Below are positions 9,397 through 20,180 of a DNA stretch of 64,000 bases, in pieces. The notes under the pieces are model-generated. The model did not search any database. It was not told the origin of the DNA and worked only from the letters and a program-made list of their open reading frames with translations. The stretch is from contig NZ_VTFG01000001.1 in NCBI RefSeq assembly GCF_008692035.1, forward strand, positions 1,488,001 to 1,552,000, written 5' to 3'. Every line of letters starts with the position of its first letter. The stretch's first letter is position 1. The translations under genes were made by a program, and so were the position numbers. The DNA is from Pseudomonas marginalis. GTDB lineage: Bacteria; Pseudomonadota; Gammaproteobacteria; Pseudomonadales; Pseudomonadaceae.

Positions 9397-10141
9397 CGTC
9401 GTGACCGCTCAGCACATAGCCCTTGCCCCACACCGTGCGCACCTCACGCTCGGTGTAGCCGATGGCCTTGAGCTTGCGGCGGATCTGGCTGATATGCATG
9501 TCGAGGCTGCGATCATGGGGCGCATAACCCCGTTGCAACACGTGCTGGTAGAGGAAGGCTTTGCTGAGGACTTCTTCAGCGTTGCGATGCAGGGTTTCCA
9601 GCAGGCGATATTCGCTGCGGGTCAGGCCCGCCCAGCGCTCCTGATGAAAAACATCGCACAGCTCATCATCGAAACGCAGCGTGCGGGTGTCCTCGCGCAC
9701 GGGCGCAAGCGTCGGCAACGGGCGCCGATCCAGGGCCACTCGACGCAGGATGGCTTCGATACGCACGCGCAGCTCAACCATGCTGAAGGGCTTGGGCAGG
9801 TAATCATCGGCCCCCAGGCGAAAACCGCTGACGCGATCGGTTTCAGCGCCCAGGGCCGACATCAGGATCACCGGAATCGAATGGCTCCGGCGCAAATGGG
9901 TGAGGATCGACAAGCCATCCAGGCCCGGCAGCAGAATATCCATCAACACCACGTCGAATGCCTGGTCGCGCGCCATCTCCAGGCCCTGCTGACCGTTCTG
10001 GCACCAGGTGACCTGGAAGCCACAGCGCCCCAAATGCTCGTGCACATAGGCACCCAGCACGGGGTCATCTTCAATTGTGAGGATACGGGGTAGGCCAACT
10101 GCCGCGGGATTCATTAGCGTCTGCAAGTCATTCTCAATCAC
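9386..10141 (-). CDS. OmpR-family response regulator (PirR-like by position)
   Basis: A 251-residue regulator. The receiver domain shows the acidic pair in IEDDP (24-26), phospho-acceptor Asp68 in VVLMDILLPG, and Lys117 in DYLPKPF. A winged-helix DNA-binding domain (about 150-245) ends with RTVWGKGYVL. The start shown is a GTG at 10141; an ATG at 10114 giving 242 residues is equally possible, and neither has a strong ribosome site. It is co-transcribed with the kinase gene (11-base overlap) and divergent from gacS over about 180 bases. Confidence 0.88.
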   Translation of the reverse strand: MIENDLQTLMNPAAVGLPRILTIEDDPVLGAYVHEHLGRCGFQVTWCQNGQQGLEMARDQAFDVVLMDILLPGLDGLSILTHLRRSHSIPVILMSALGAETDRVSGFRLGADDYLPKPFSMVELRVRIEAILRRVALDRRPLPTLAPVREDTRTLRFDDELCDVFHQERWAGLTRSEYRLLETLHRNAEEVLSKAFLYQHVLQRGYAPHDRSLDMHISQIRRKLKAIGYTEREVRTVWGKGYVLSGHDDGL

Positions 10142-10319
10142 TGATTATTCAAGATAACCCCGCCGCAGGCAATCGCCACACGGCGTCCAACGGCCCGAAG
10201 ATTGCCCTCTGTCATTAATTTGCAAGATTCCAGGCCGCGCAAATGGCTACACTGCGCAGGTGGCGCGGGCCGGATGCCGGCGCGGAAGATTGATATCAGT
10301 GTGGTAGCAGGAGAGTGGC

Positions 10320-13073
10320 GTGCTTAAACGAATGGGGATAAAAGGCCGCGTACTGTTGCTGACCTTATTACCGACCAGCCTGATGGCCCTGTTGTTGGGA
10401 GGGTACTTCACCTGGATGCAGCTCTCGGAGTTGCAGGCCCAACTGCTGCAACGCGGCGAAATGATCGCCGAGCAGCTGGCGCCCCTGGTGGCCCCCGCCA
10501 TGGGCAGCAGGAACACCGACCTGCTGGAGCGTATCGCCACCCAATCCCTGGAACAGACGGACGTGCGCACCGTGGCATTCCTGGCGCCGGACCGCACGCC
10601 CCTGGCCCACGCCGGCCCGACCATGCTCAACCAGCCGCCGGTCGGCAACAGCTCCCACCTGCTGCAACGCACCGGCAACGACGCCACGCGCTACCTGCTG
10701 CCGGTGTTTGGTCGCCATCGCAACCTGGCGGGCGATTTGATCCCCGATGAAGCCGATCGCCTGCTCGGCTGGGTCGAGGTGGAGTTGTCCCACAACGGCA
10801 TGTTGCTGCGCGGCTATCGCAGCCTGTTCGCCAGCCTGCTGCTGATTGCCATCGGCCTGATCTGCACTGCGGCCCTGGCCTTGCGCATCAGCCGTACGAT
10901 CAACGCGCCGATTGGCCTGATCAAGCAAGCGGTGGCCCAACTCAAGGACGGCAACCTGGAAACCCGCCTGCCACCCTTGGGCAGCCAGGAGCTGGATCAA
11001 CTCGCATCGGGCATCAACCGCATGGCCGAAACCCTGCAAAATGCCCGGGAAGAATTGCAGCACAGCATCGACCAGGCCACCGAAGACGTGCGCCAGAACC
11101 TGGAAACCATCGAGATCCAGAACATCGAGCTGGACCTGGCGCGCAAGGAGGCCCTGGAGGCCAGCCGCATCAAGTCCGAGTTCCTGGCGAACATGAGCCA
11201 TGAAATCCGCACGCCGCTCAACGGCATACTCGGCTTTACCCACCTGCTGCAAAAAAGCGAGCTGACCCCGCGCCAGTTGGACTACCTGGGCACCATCGAA
11301 AAATCCGCCGACAACCTGCTGGGCATCATCAACGAAATCCTCGATTTCTCGAAGATCGAGGCCGGCAAGCTGGTGCTCGACAGTATCCCGTTCAACCTGC
11401 GGGATCTGCTGCAAGACACCCTCACCATCCTCGCTCCCGCCGCCCATGCCAAGCAACTGGAACTGGTCAGCCTGGTGTACCGCGACACGCCGCTGGCGCT
11501 GGTGGGCGACCCGCTGCGGCTCAAGCAGATCCTCACCAACCTGATCAGCAATGCGATCAAGTTCACCCGCGAAGGCACCATCGTGGCCCGGGCGATGATC
11601 GAGGACGAGCAGGAAGACAGCGTGCAACTGCGCATCAGCGTGCAGGACACCGGCATCGGCCTGTCCAGCCAGGACGTGCGGGCGTTGTTCCAGGCGTTCA
11701 GCCAGGCCGACAATTCACTGTCGCGCCAGCCCGGCGGTACGGGGCTGGGCCTGGTGATTTCCAAGCGCCTGATCGAACAAATGGGCGGTGAAATCGGCGT
11801 CGACAGCACGCCGGGCGAAGGTTCTGAATTCTGGATCAGCCTGAACCTGCCCAAGACCCGCGACGACGTCGAAGACCTGCCCTGCGCGCCGTTGCTGGGC
11901 CATCGCGTGGCGGTACTGGAAAACCACGACCTGGCGCGCCAGGCCCTGCAGCACCAATTGGAAGACTGCGGCCTGGAAGTAACGCCGTTCAATACCCTGG
12001 AAAGCCTGACCAACGGCATCACCAGCGCTCACCAGACCGAGCAGGCTATCGACCTCGCGGTACTCGGCGTGACCGCCAACGATATTCCGCCCGAGCGCCT
12101 CAACCAGCACCTGTGGGACCTCGAACACCTGGGTTGCAAGGTGCTGGTGCTGTGCCCCACCACCGAACAGATGCTGTTCAACGAGTCGGTACCCAACCCC
12201 AACAGCCAGTTGCAGGCCAAGCCGGCGTGTACCCGCAAGCTGCGCCGTGCGCTGTCCGACCTGATCAGCCCGCGGCCGTCCCGCAGTGAACCGGGCGAGC
12301 TGTTGTCCAGCCGTGCGCCGCGTGTGCTGTGTGTCGACGACAACCCAGCAAACCTGCTGTTGGTGCAGACCCTGCTGGAAGACATGGGCGCGCAGGTCCG
12401 TGCAGTGGAAAGCGGCTACGCGGCGGTCGACGCAGTGAAACAGGACACCTTCGACCTGGTGCTGATGGACGTGCAGATGCCGGGCATGGACGGACGTCAG
12501 AGCACCGAGGCGATCCGCCAGTGGGAAAGCGAGCGCCATGGCACGCCCTTGCCGGTGGTCGCCCTCACCGCCCATGCCATGGCCAACGAGAAGCGCGCCT
12601 TGCTGCAAAGCGGTATGGACGATTACCTGACCAAACCCATCAGCGAACGGCAACTGGCCCAGGTAGTGCTGAAATGGACCGGCCTGGCCCTGCGCAACCA
12701 GGTGCCGGAGCGCGCCGTCGAAGGCCTGGGCCCCGGGGTGCAATTGCCGGTGCTGGACCACGAGGAAGGCCTGCGCCTGGCCGCCGGCAAGATGGACCTG
12801 GCGGCCGACATGCTGGCCATGCTGCTGGCCTCCCTGGAAGCCGACCGCCAGGCCATTCACGTCGCCCGTGAGGCCAAGGACAACCTGGCCCTGATCGAAC
12901 GCGTCCACCGTCTGCACGGCGCCACCCGCTACTGTGGCGTGCCGCAACTGCGCGCCGCCTGCCAGCGCGCCGAAACCCTGCTCAAGCAGGACGACGCCAA
13001 GGCCGTGACCGCGCTGGACGAGCTGGACATGGCCATTGCACGGCTGGCCAGTGAAGCGCGGGTCAGCGCCTGA
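10320..13073 (+). CDS. gacS: Hybrid sensor histidine kinase GacS
   Basis: The global sensor that, through GacA and the Rsm small RNAs, controls secondary metabolism, exoproducts and biofilm traits. All 917 residues are present. In order: TM1 (about 12-32), periplasmic loop, TM2 (about 165-190), HAMP, HisKA with His294 in NMSHEIRTPLNG, ATPase with GGTGLGLVISKRL, receiver with Asp717 in VLMDVQMPGMDG, and a C-terminal Hpt domain with His866 in HRLHGATRY. The start is GTG at 10320 with AGGAG just upstream, giving the family N-terminus MLK-LGIKGRVLLLT. No disruption is visible, which is worth noting since gac mutants arise easily in culture. gacA is not in the window. Confidence 0.98.
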   Translation: MLKRMGIKGRVLLLTLLPTSLMALLLGGYFTWMQLSELQAQLLQRGEMIAEQLAPLVAPAMGSRNTDLLERIATQSLEQTDVRTVAFLAPDRTPLAHAGPTMLNQPPVGNSSHLLQRTGNDATRYLLPVFGRHRNLAGDLIPDEADRLLGWVEVELSHNGMLLRGYRSLFASLLLIAIGLICTAALALRISRTINAPIGLIKQAVAQLKDGNLETRLPPLGSQELDQLASGINRMAETLQNAREELQHSIDQATEDVRQNLETIEIQNIELDLARKEALEASRIKSEFLANMSHEIRTPLNGILGFTHLLQKSELTPRQLDYLGTIEKSADNLLGIINEILDFSKIEAGKLVLDSIPFNLRDLLQDTLTILAPAAHAKQLELVSLVYRDTPLALVGDPLRLKQILTNLISNAIKFTREGTIVARAMIEDEQEDSVQLRISVQDTGIGLSSQDVRALFQAFSQADNSLSRQPGGTGLGLVISKRLIEQMGGEIGVDSTPGEGSEFWISLNLPKTRDDVEDLPCAPLLGHRVAVLENHDLARQALQHQLEDCGLEVTPFNTLESLTNGITSAHQTEQAIDLAVLGVTANDIPPERLNQHLWDLEHLGCKVLVLCPTTEQMLFNESVPNPNSQLQAKPACTRKLRRALSDLISPRPSRSEPGELLSSRAPRVLCVDDNPANLLLVQTLLEDMGAQVRAVESGYAAVDAVKQDTFDLVLMDVQMPGMDGRQSTEAIRQWESERHGTPLPVVALTAHAMANEKRALLQSGMDDYLTKPISERQLAQVVLKWTGLALRNQVPERAVEGLGPGVQLPVLDHEEGLRLAAGKMDLAADMLAMLLASLEADRQAIHVAREAKDNLALIERVHRLHGATRYCGVPQLRAACQRAETLLKQDDAKAVTALDELDMAIARLASEARVSA

Positions 13074-13096
13074 ATTCATCAAAAAGGAAGCCTTTG

Positions 13097-14086
13097 ATGC
13101 GCGTGATTCTTTTCAGCAGCCAGACCTACGACCGCGACAGTTTCCTCGGCGAGCCCTTGCCGCACGGCCTGGAACTGCAATTCCAACCCGCCCGGCTCAA
13201 CCTCGACACCGTCGCCCTGGCCGAACACCACGAGGTGGTCTGCGCCTTTATCAACGACGACCTCAGTGCCCCGGTGCTGGAACAGCTGGCCAAGGGCGGC
13301 ACGCGGTTGATCGCGTTGCGTTCGGCCGGCTACAACCATGTGGACCTGCCTGCCGCCAAACGCCTGGGCCTGACCATCGTGCGCGTCCCGGCCTATTCGC
13401 CCCATGCGATCGCCGAACACGCGGTGGCCCTGATCCTCGCCCTCAACCGCCGCCTGCATCGCGCCTACAACCGCACCCGCGACGGCGATTTCAGCCTGCA
13501 TGGCCTCACCGGCTTCGACCTGGTGGGCAAGACCGTCGGCGTGGTCGGCACCGGCCAGATCGGCGCCACGTTCGCCAGGATCATGGCGGGCTTCGGTTGC
13601 CGGCTGCTCGCCTACGACCCGTTCCCCAACCCGCAGGTCCAGGCCCTCGGCGCTGACTATGTGAGCCTGCCGGAGCTCTTGGCCCAGGCCCAGATCATCA
13701 GCCTGCACTGCCCGCTGACCGCCGACAGCAAGCACCTGATCAATGCGCACTCCCTGGCGCGGATGCAACCCGGCGCCATGCTGATCAACACCGGTCGCGG
13801 TGGCCTGGTCGACACGCCGGCGCTGATCGAAGCACTCAAGGACGGCCAGCTCGGCTACCTGGGGCTGGATGTGTACGAGGAGGAAGCCCAGCTGTTTTTC
13901 GAGGACCGCTCCGACCTGCCCTTGCAGGACGACGTGCTCGCGCGCCTGCTGACCTTCCCCAACGTGATCGTCACCGCACACCAGGCGTTCCTCACCCGCG
14001 AAGCCCTGGCGGCGATTGCCGGCACCACATTGGCCAATATTGCGGCATGGGCCGATGGCCGGGCGCAGAACCTCGTCGAAGGATGA
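13097..14086 (+). CDS. ldhA: D-lactate dehydrogenase (2-hydroxyacid dehydrogenase family)
   Basis: NAD-dependent reduction of pyruvate to D-lactate. The 329 residues carry a Rossmann motif GTGQIG (151-156), substrate/NAD arginine in NTGRGGLVD (Arg234), the acidic residue in LDVYEEE (about 262), and the catalytic His295 in VTAHQAFL. It matches the LdhA subgroup of fermentative D-lactate dehydrogenases. ATG at 13097 has AAGGAAG six bases upstream; a TTG one codon earlier is unlikely. It follows gacS by 23 bases, the same order as in P. aeruginosa, and may be read from the gacS transcript. Confidence 0.92.
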   Translation: MRVILFSSQTYDRDSFLGEPLPHGLELQFQPARLNLDTVALAEHHEVVCAFINDDLSAPVLEQLAKGGTRLIALRSAGYNHVDLPAAKRLGLTIVRVPAYSPHAIAEHAVALILALNRRLHRAYNRTRDGDFSLHGLTGFDLVGKTVGVVGTGQIGATFARIMAGFGCRLLAYDPFPNPQVQALGADYVSLPELLAQAQIISLHCPLTADSKHLINAHSLARMQPGAMLINTGRGGLVDTPALIEALKDGQLGYLGLDVYEEEAQLFFEDRSDLPLQDDVLARLLTFPNVIVTAHQAFLTREALAAIAGTTLANIAAWADGRAQNLVEG

Positions 14087-14157
14087 TCAGCGGTCACATA
14101 CCAGGCTCATGATCAGCAGGCACCCGTGATAGGATGCCGCGCCTATTTGGAGGATCC

Positions 14158-14598
14158 ATGGCCGAACACGATTTCCGCTTCAGCTTGCTGAGCCCGCAAC
14201 ACACCCTGATCGAATGCCGCGCCCTGGTGCCGGGCCGTTACCAGGTCACCGGTAACGGTGGCTCGATCAAGCATGATGACGTGCTGATCGTCACCCTGCG
14301 CGGCAGTAAAACCTTGTCCATGCGCCTTACCGTCGAAGGTGACGCGCGCTACTCCATCCGCCCTGCCGGCCAGTGGGTCGCCATGGCCCGCGGGCCGAAG
14401 TTCGGCGAGCTGGAGATTCACACCTGGAAGGTCAACTGCGACAGCTGCGACACCGTGCTGGAGTTTGAATTCGCGGTGGAAACCAAGCTGACCAAGGAGC
14501 CGCTGCAACCGGCCGCCCACGCGCGCATTGCCGAGTTGGGCTGGACCAGCGAAGGCGACAAGCACCGTTGCCCGACATGCCAGAAGGCCGGGCAATGA
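14158..14598 (+). CDS. Conserved hypothetical protein with a split CxxC zinc-ribbon signature
   Basis: A 146-residue soluble protein that I do not recognise beyond conservation in pseudomonads. It has no signal peptide. The first two thirds look like a beta-rich domain. Two cysteine pairs, Cys94-x2-Cys97 (NCDSCD) and Cys138-x2-Cys141 (RCPTCQ), sit around a stretch of about 40 residues and could bind one zinc. I chose the ATG at 14158, preceded by GGAGGA, over an earlier in-frame start. Its stop overlaps the next start (ATGA), so it is likely translated together with the META lipoprotein. No function is assigned. Confidence 0.82.
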   Translation: MAEHDFRFSLLSPQHTLIECRALVPGRYQVTGNGGSIKHDDVLIVTLRGSKTLSMRLTVEGDARYSIRPAGQWVAMARGPKFGELEIHTWKVNCDSCDTVLEFEFAVETKLTKEPLQPAAHARIAELGWTSEGDKHRCPTCQKAGQ

Positions 14599-14999
14599 AA
14601 GGCCTGCTTCTGCTCGCCGCCGTCGGTGCGGCCCTGAGTGGCTGCGCCGGTGACGCGGCCAAGCTCAAGCAGGATCACAGCTACGTGGTGGAGTGGATTG
14701 GTGAGCGGCCGTTGATGGATTACGCACACCTGACCGTCACCCTCGGCGCCGATGGGCGTGCCTACGGCAACGGCGGTTGCAACCACTGGTTCGCGCCGTA
14801 CACCCTTGAGGGCGACAGACTCAGCTTCGGCAAGCTCGGCAGCACCCGCAAGCTCTGCGCCGAGGCCCTGATGGAACAGGAACAGCGCTTCTTCCAGGCC
14901 CTGCAAGGCGTACAGCGCTGGGACATCTCGCCGATCGAGCAGACCCGCTTCTGGCCGGCCGAAGGCAAGCCGATTCGCCTGTGGCTCGAAGAGGGCTGA
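14595..14999 (+). CDS. META/HslJ-domain lipoprotein
   Basis: A 134-residue protein with a short lipoprotein signal ending in the lipobox LSGC (Cys17). The body carries NGGCNHWFAPY and LGSTRKLC, the paired motifs of the META (HslJ-like) domain. Such domains occur in heat-inducible HslJ of E. coli and in secreted or motility-related proteins; the biochemical role is unknown. The start ATG at 14595 overlaps the previous stop by 4 bases. Membrane (outer or inner) placement cannot be fixed from sequence alone; Ala at +2 is compatible with outer-membrane sorting. Confidence 0.85.
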   Translation: MKGLLLLAAVGAALSGCAGDAAKLKQDHSYVVEWIGERPLMDYAHLTVTLGADGRAYGNGGCNHWFAPYTLEGDRLSFGKLGSTRKLCAEALMEQEQRFFQALQGVQRWDISPIEQTRFWPAEGKPIRLWLEEG

Positions 15000-15028
15000 T
15001 TCCACCGATCTACAGGTTGGTGAGCTTT

Positions 15029-15123
15029 AAATGTGGGAGGGGGCTTGCCCCCGATGACGGTGTAACAGTCACTGATGTATTGACTGACACACTGCTATCG
15101 GGGGCAAGCCCCCTCCCACATTT
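15029..15123. repeat. REPIN: inverted pair of REP sequences
   Basis: Two copies of the Pseudomonas REP core (GTGGGAGGGGGCTTGCCCCCGAT-type) lie head to head with about 45 bases between them, bounded by AAATGTGGG and CCCACATTT. The element lies between the 3' ends of the META lipoprotein gene and the TlpA-like gene. Such REPINs are mobilised by RAYT transposases encoded elsewhere; none is in this window. Confidence 0.92.
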
Positions 15124-15139
15124 GATCGAGGACAATACT

Positions 15140-15601
15140 CTAGCCGCGCAAGGCCTTGAGCTTGGCCAACACCCCTTCCGCCGTCTGCTCACCCATCAAC
15201 TGCTCGCGCACCTTGCCCTTGTCATCGATGATATAGGTCACCGGCAACGCTTCGCTGCGCGGAATCTCGAAGATCCCATCCGGGTTCTGCGCCAGCACGG
15301 TGAACTTGATCCCCAGTTTGTCGCTGGCTTCCTTCAGCTCTGCACCCTGCACATTGTCGAAGTTGACCCCGAACACCCCCACGCCCTGCCCCTTCAACTG
15401 TTCCGCCAGGGCGTTGAGTTCGGGGATTTCCGTACGGCATGGGCCACACCATTCCGCCCAGTAGTTGACCACCAGCCACTGTTTGTCCAGGCGCTCGGCC
15501 GCGACCTTCTGGCCGTACTGGTCAACGCCGTAGTCATTGCCGCAGCCGCTGAGCAGCAGGGTTGTGATGATCGCCAATGCACCGATCAGTCGCCTTGTCA
15601 T
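15140..15601 (-). CDS. TlpA-like thioredoxin-fold lipoprotein
   Basis: A 153-residue protein with lipoprotein signal and lipobox LSGC (Cys20), then a thioredoxin fold with the active site WCGPC (Cys52, Cys55) and a cis-proline segment ALPVTYIID. It resembles periplasmic TlpA/ResA/DsbE reductants that keep thiols reduced, for instance during cytochrome c maturation. Here it stands alone, not in a ccm cluster, so its substrate is unknown. It is divergent from arsC. Confidence 0.88.
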   Translation of the reverse strand: MTRRLIGALAIITTLLLSGCGNDYGVDQYGQKVAAERLDKQWLVVNYWAEWCGPCRTEIPELNALAEQLKGQGVGVFGVNFDNVQGAELKEASDKLGIKFTVLAQNPDGIFEIPRSEALPVTYIIDDKGKVREQLMGEQTAEGVLAKLKALRG

Positions 15602-15716
15602 GGGGTATTCCTTCGCAAAAATGAACGTTGGCTGCGACCTATCGCCTCTTACGGTTTAAGGACAGGACGCCGCGCAGGTAGAATACCCGCCACCTTACGC
15701 AAGATGCGACCCGCAC

Positions 15717-17072
<1,356 letters not shown>

Positions 17073-17079
17073 AAGCCGG

Positions 17080-17751
17080 TCAGTGATTCACCGTATAGGC
17101 CAGCATCATCGACAGCTGGCACATCGGCCGCCCGCTCTCGGCATGCCACTGGTTGAACGCAGCCTGCACCGTGGCCAGGTCGCGCAGGCTGGTGGGTGCC
17201 TTGTCGACAATCTTCTGCGCATTCAATGCCGCGACCACGTCATAGCTCGGCACAAAGGTATCCTTGCCCACCATCCGCAAAAAGCGCGGGGCCGACAGCC
17301 CGCCCAGTTGATGACCGTGCTTGCTCAGGTATTTCCATAACCCGACGATATCGGTCACCGGCCAGTCGGCGATAAATGCGCCGAAGCTGCCTTTTTCCTG
17401 CTCGATGTCCAGGATCATCTGCGCATTGCGCGGCACGCTCTTGAGCTTGCCCAGGTGACGGATGATGCGCGTGTCCTGCATCAGCCGCTCTAGGTGCTCG
17501 GCACCCATCAGCACGACTTTTTCAGGGTCGAAGCCGAAGAACACCTGCTCGAACGCCGGCCACTTGGCATCCACCACGCTGTGCTTCAAGCCGGCGCGAA
17601 ACACGCGCAGCGCCAAGGTCGACAGGTAGCGATCATCACTGATCTTGCGTAACTGCGCCGGGGTCTTGGGCACCGGCAGGTGGGCGTCCAGCTCGGCCGC
17701 TGAACCGAAGCGGTTCAGACAATATTCGTGCAGCCACTTGTAATCGCGCAT
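17080..17751 (-). CDS. DNA-3-methyladenine glycosylase I-like protein (Tag superfamily)
   Basis: A 223-residue protein whose middle, YLSTLALRVFRAGLKHSVVDAKWPAFEQVF followed by FDPEKV in shorter parts, is the Tag/COG2818 helix-hairpin-helix core. The N-terminal cysteine/histidine zinc ligands of E. coli Tag are not obvious, so it is a divergent member. Base-excision repair of alkylated adenine is the likely but unproved role. It is a single gene, convergent with DUF2069 and downstream of ttcA with a terminator between. Confidence 0.78.
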   Translation of the reverse strand: MRDYKWLHEYCLNRFGSAAELDAHLPVPKTPAQLRKISDDRYLSTLALRVFRAGLKHSVVDAKWPAFEQVFFGFDPEKVVLMGAEHLERLMQDTRIIRHLGKLKSVPRNAQMILDIEQEKGSFGAFIADWPVTDIVGLWKYLSKHGHQLGGLSAPRFLRMVGKDTFVPSYDVVAALNAQKIVDKAPTSLRDLATVQAAFNQWHAESGRPMCQLSMMLAYTVNH

Positions 17752-17786
17752 GCCCTCTCCTGCTGTTGAATGCTGGCAATGGAATT

Positions 17787-17810
17787 GAAAACGGCGCCCG
17801 CGAGCGCCGT
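17787..17810 (-). terminator. Rho-independent terminator after ttcA
   Basis: On the minus strand, ACGGCGC/GCGCCGT stem with a 6-base loop (17791-17810) followed by TTTTC. It separates ttcA from the downstream glycosylase gene. Confidence 0.7.
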
Positions 17811-17831
17811 GTGTCAGAGCGTTGAATGAGC

Positions 17832-18656
17832 TCAGAGGTTCACCACATTGACGAAACGCGGCGCGGCGCTCTCATCGATTTTCAGGCTGGTGAAGTCGAA
17901 CAGGTTGCGGTCGGCCAATTGCGAAGGCTGCACGTTCTGCAGGCTGCGGAAGATACTTTCGGTACGCCCGGGGGTCTTGCGCTCCCAATCCACCAGCATG
18001 TCCTTGACCACCTGGCGCTGCAGGTTTTCCTGGGAGCCGCACAGGTTGCACGGGATTATCGGGAATTGCTTGAAGTCGGAGTAGGCCTGGATGTCCTTCT
18101 CGCTGCAATACGCCAGCGGGCGGATCACCACGTTGCGCCCGTCATCGGCACGCAGCTTGGGCGGCATGGCCTTGAGCGAACCGTTGAAGAACATATTGAG
18201 GAAGAAGGTCTCGACAATATCGTCGCGGTGGTGACCCAGGGCCATCTTGGTCGCACCGATCTCATCGGCAAAGGTGTAGAGCGTGCCACGGCGCAGGCGC
18301 GAGCATAGCGAGCAGGTGGTCTTGCCTTCAGGGATCAGTTCCTTGACCACCGAATAGGTGTCTTTTTCGACGATGTGGTACTCGACGCCCAGTGCCTTGA
18401 GGTAGGCCGGCAGCACGTGCTCGGGGAAGCCCGGTTGTTTCTGGTCCATATTGACCGCAACGATGTCGAACTTGATCGGTGCGACCTTTTGCAGGTGCAG
18501 CAGCACGTCGAGCATGGTGTAGCTGTCTTTGCCGCCGGAGAGGCAGACCATGACCTTGTCGCCGTCCTCGATCATGTTGAAATCGGCGACTGCCTCACCG
18601 GCCAGGCGGCGCAGGCGTTTTTGCAGTTTGTTCTGGTTGACCGTAAGAGTGCCCAT
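17832..18656 (-). CDS. ttcA: tRNA 2-thiocytidine(32) synthetase (TtcA)
   Basis: Installs s2C at position 32 of certain tRNAs using ATP and a 4Fe-4S cluster. The 274 residues show the PP-loop SGGKDS at 40-45 and two CxxC pairs, Cys115/Cys118 (CSLC) and Cys203/Cys206 (CNLC), from which the cluster ligands come. [14 protein letters not shown] is also typical. Length fits. Unlike MnmA (also in this window) it does not use the Tus relay. Confidence 0.96.
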   Translation of the reverse strand: MGTLTVNQNKLQKRLRRLAGEAVADFNMIEDGDKVMVCLSGGKDSYTMLDVLLHLQKVAPIKFDIVAVNMDQKQPGFPEHVLPAYLKALGVEYHIVEKDTYSVVKELIPEGKTTCSLCSRLRRGTLYTFADEIGATKMALGHHRDDIVETFFLNMFFNGSLKAMPPKLRADDGRNVVIRPLAYCSEKDIQAYSDFKQFPIIPCNLCGSQENLQRQVVKDMLVDWERKTPGRTESIFRSLQNVQPSQLADRNLFDFTSLKIDESAAPRFVNVVNL

Positions 18657-18920
18657 GGCGCTTGGATCCGCTGGAGGTGTGTGACGAAAAGCCGGGTATT
18701 TTACGCAAAAAAAACAGCTAAAGGGCTAACAGTAAAAGACCCCGCCGCGATTAGGCCCCCTGTTTACAGCGCAATTTGCTCTAAAGGCCCTACGGTTATT
18801 CCGGTCATCCCTTCCTATACTGCGACTTGAGGTCGCACACATATATCCAGACCTTTGTGGCCATTTGGCCCGTGGGCGCTCCGATGGGGGGCGATGGTAA
18901 TAACGACAGGAGTGACTGGC

Positions 18921-19523
18921 ATGATCCATCACGTCGTGGGGCTGTTTACCCATCCCGACCAGGAATGGCGGGAAATTCGTGGCGATAAAGAAGAAAGCAT
19001 CGGCCACATGTACCTCACTCACACCCTGATTCTCGCGGCGATCCCCGCCGTATCGGCTTTTATCGGCACCACCCAGGTCGGCTGGGTCATCGGCAACCGC
19101 TCCCCGGTCATGCTGACCCAGGAAAGTGCGCTGTGGATGACTCTCATGTCCTACGCGGCCATGCTCGGCGGCGTGGCAGTGATGGGCGCGTTCATTCACT
19201 GGATGGCCCGCACCTACGACGCCAACCCCAGCATGGCGCGGTGCGTGGCGTTTGCCACCTATACCGCGACACCTCTGTTCATCGGCGGGCTGGCGGCGCT
19301 CTACCCGCATATGTGGCTGGGCATGGTGGTGGGCACTGCGGCGATCTGCTACACGGTGTACCTGCTGTATGTCGGCGTACCGACCTTCATGAGCATCGAC
19401 CCGGATGAAGGCTTCCTGTTTTCCAGTTCGATACTGGCCGTAGGGCTGGTGGTGCTGGTGGCGATCATGGCGTTTACCGTGATCGTCTGGGGCCTGGGCG
19501 TGGGGCCGATCTACACGAACTGA
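18921..19523 (+). CDS. Yip1-domain integral membrane protein
   Basis: A 200-residue protein starting MIHHVVGLFTHPDQEWREIR, the usual N-terminus of bacterial Yip1-family proteins, followed by five to six membrane segments. The motif SMARCVAFATYTATPLFIGG is in the middle. Function is not known. I chose the ATG at 18921, which has AGGAG upstream, over an earlier in-frame start. A TATACT hexamer at 18816-18821 may be its -10 box. It is divergent from ttcA. Confidence 0.85.
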   Translation: MIHHVVGLFTHPDQEWREIRGDKEESIGHMYLTHTLILAAIPAVSAFIGTTQVGWVIGNRSPVMLTQESALWMTLMSYAAMLGGVAVMGAFIHWMARTYDANPSMARCVAFATYTATPLFIGGLAALYPHMWLGMVVGTAAICYTVYLLYVGVPTFMSIDPDEGFLFSSSILAVGLVVLVAIMAFTVIVWGLGVGPIYTN

Positions 19524-19652
19524 CCCGTTCAATGGCAAAGGCAAGGCCACCGCAAGGTGGCTTTGTGCGTGATGGATGACCATTCGGCGCCTGACAGATT
19601 CGGAAACACTCGGTTTTGCGGCATACTGGACGTCTCTGGAGATATGTACAGC

Positions 19653-20147
19653 ATGCCCGAGCAACTCAATACCCGCGTCGAAGATTGTTTCCTGCAAGCC
19701 GAATCCTTTTTCAAACGAAGCTTCAAACGCCCCCAGGTCAGCCTCAAGCTGCGGGGTCAGAAGGCCGGTGTCGCGCATTTGCACGAGAACCTGCTGCGCT
19801 TCAACCCACAGTTGTACCGAGAAAACAGCCAACACTTCCTGAAACAGACCGTGGCCCATGAGGTGGCGCACCTGATTGCCCACCAATTGTTTGGCGAGCG
19901 CATCCAGCCCCATGGCGAGGAATGGCAACTGATCATGCGTGGGGTCTACGAACTGCCGCCGGACCGCTGCCACACCTATGCCGTGAAGCGTCGCCAGGTG
20001 ACCCGTTATATCTACCGGTGCCCGTGTGCCGACAGCGACTTCCCGTTTTCATCGCAACGCCATGGCATGGTGGCTCAGGGACGGCGGTATCTGTGCCGGC
20101 GGTGTCGGCAGACCTTGGTGTTTACCGGCGAAACCAGGGTGGAATAA
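19653..20147 (+). CDS. sprT: SprT family zinc metalloprotease-like protein
   Basis: A 164-residue SprT-like protein. The HExxH zinc motif is at His69-His73 (HEVAH), and a C-terminal zinc ribbon is formed by YRCPCAD and YLCRRC. Related Spartan proteins cleave DNA-protein crosslinks in eukaryotes; the bacterial role is not established. Two ATGs nine bases apart (19644 and 19653) are both plausible; I chose the second for homology (MPEQLNTRVE). Confidence 0.9.
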   Translation: MPEQLNTRVEDCFLQAESFFKRSFKRPQVSLKLRGQKAGVAHLHENLLRFNPQLYRENSQHFLKQTVAHEVAHLIAHQLFGERIQPHGEEWQLIMRGVYELPPDRCHTYAVKRRQVTRYIYRCPCADSDFPFSSQRHGMVAQGRRYLCRRCRQTLVFTGETRVE

Positions 20148-20180
20148 AGGCCTCATCGAGAGCAAGCCTCCACCCAGCCA

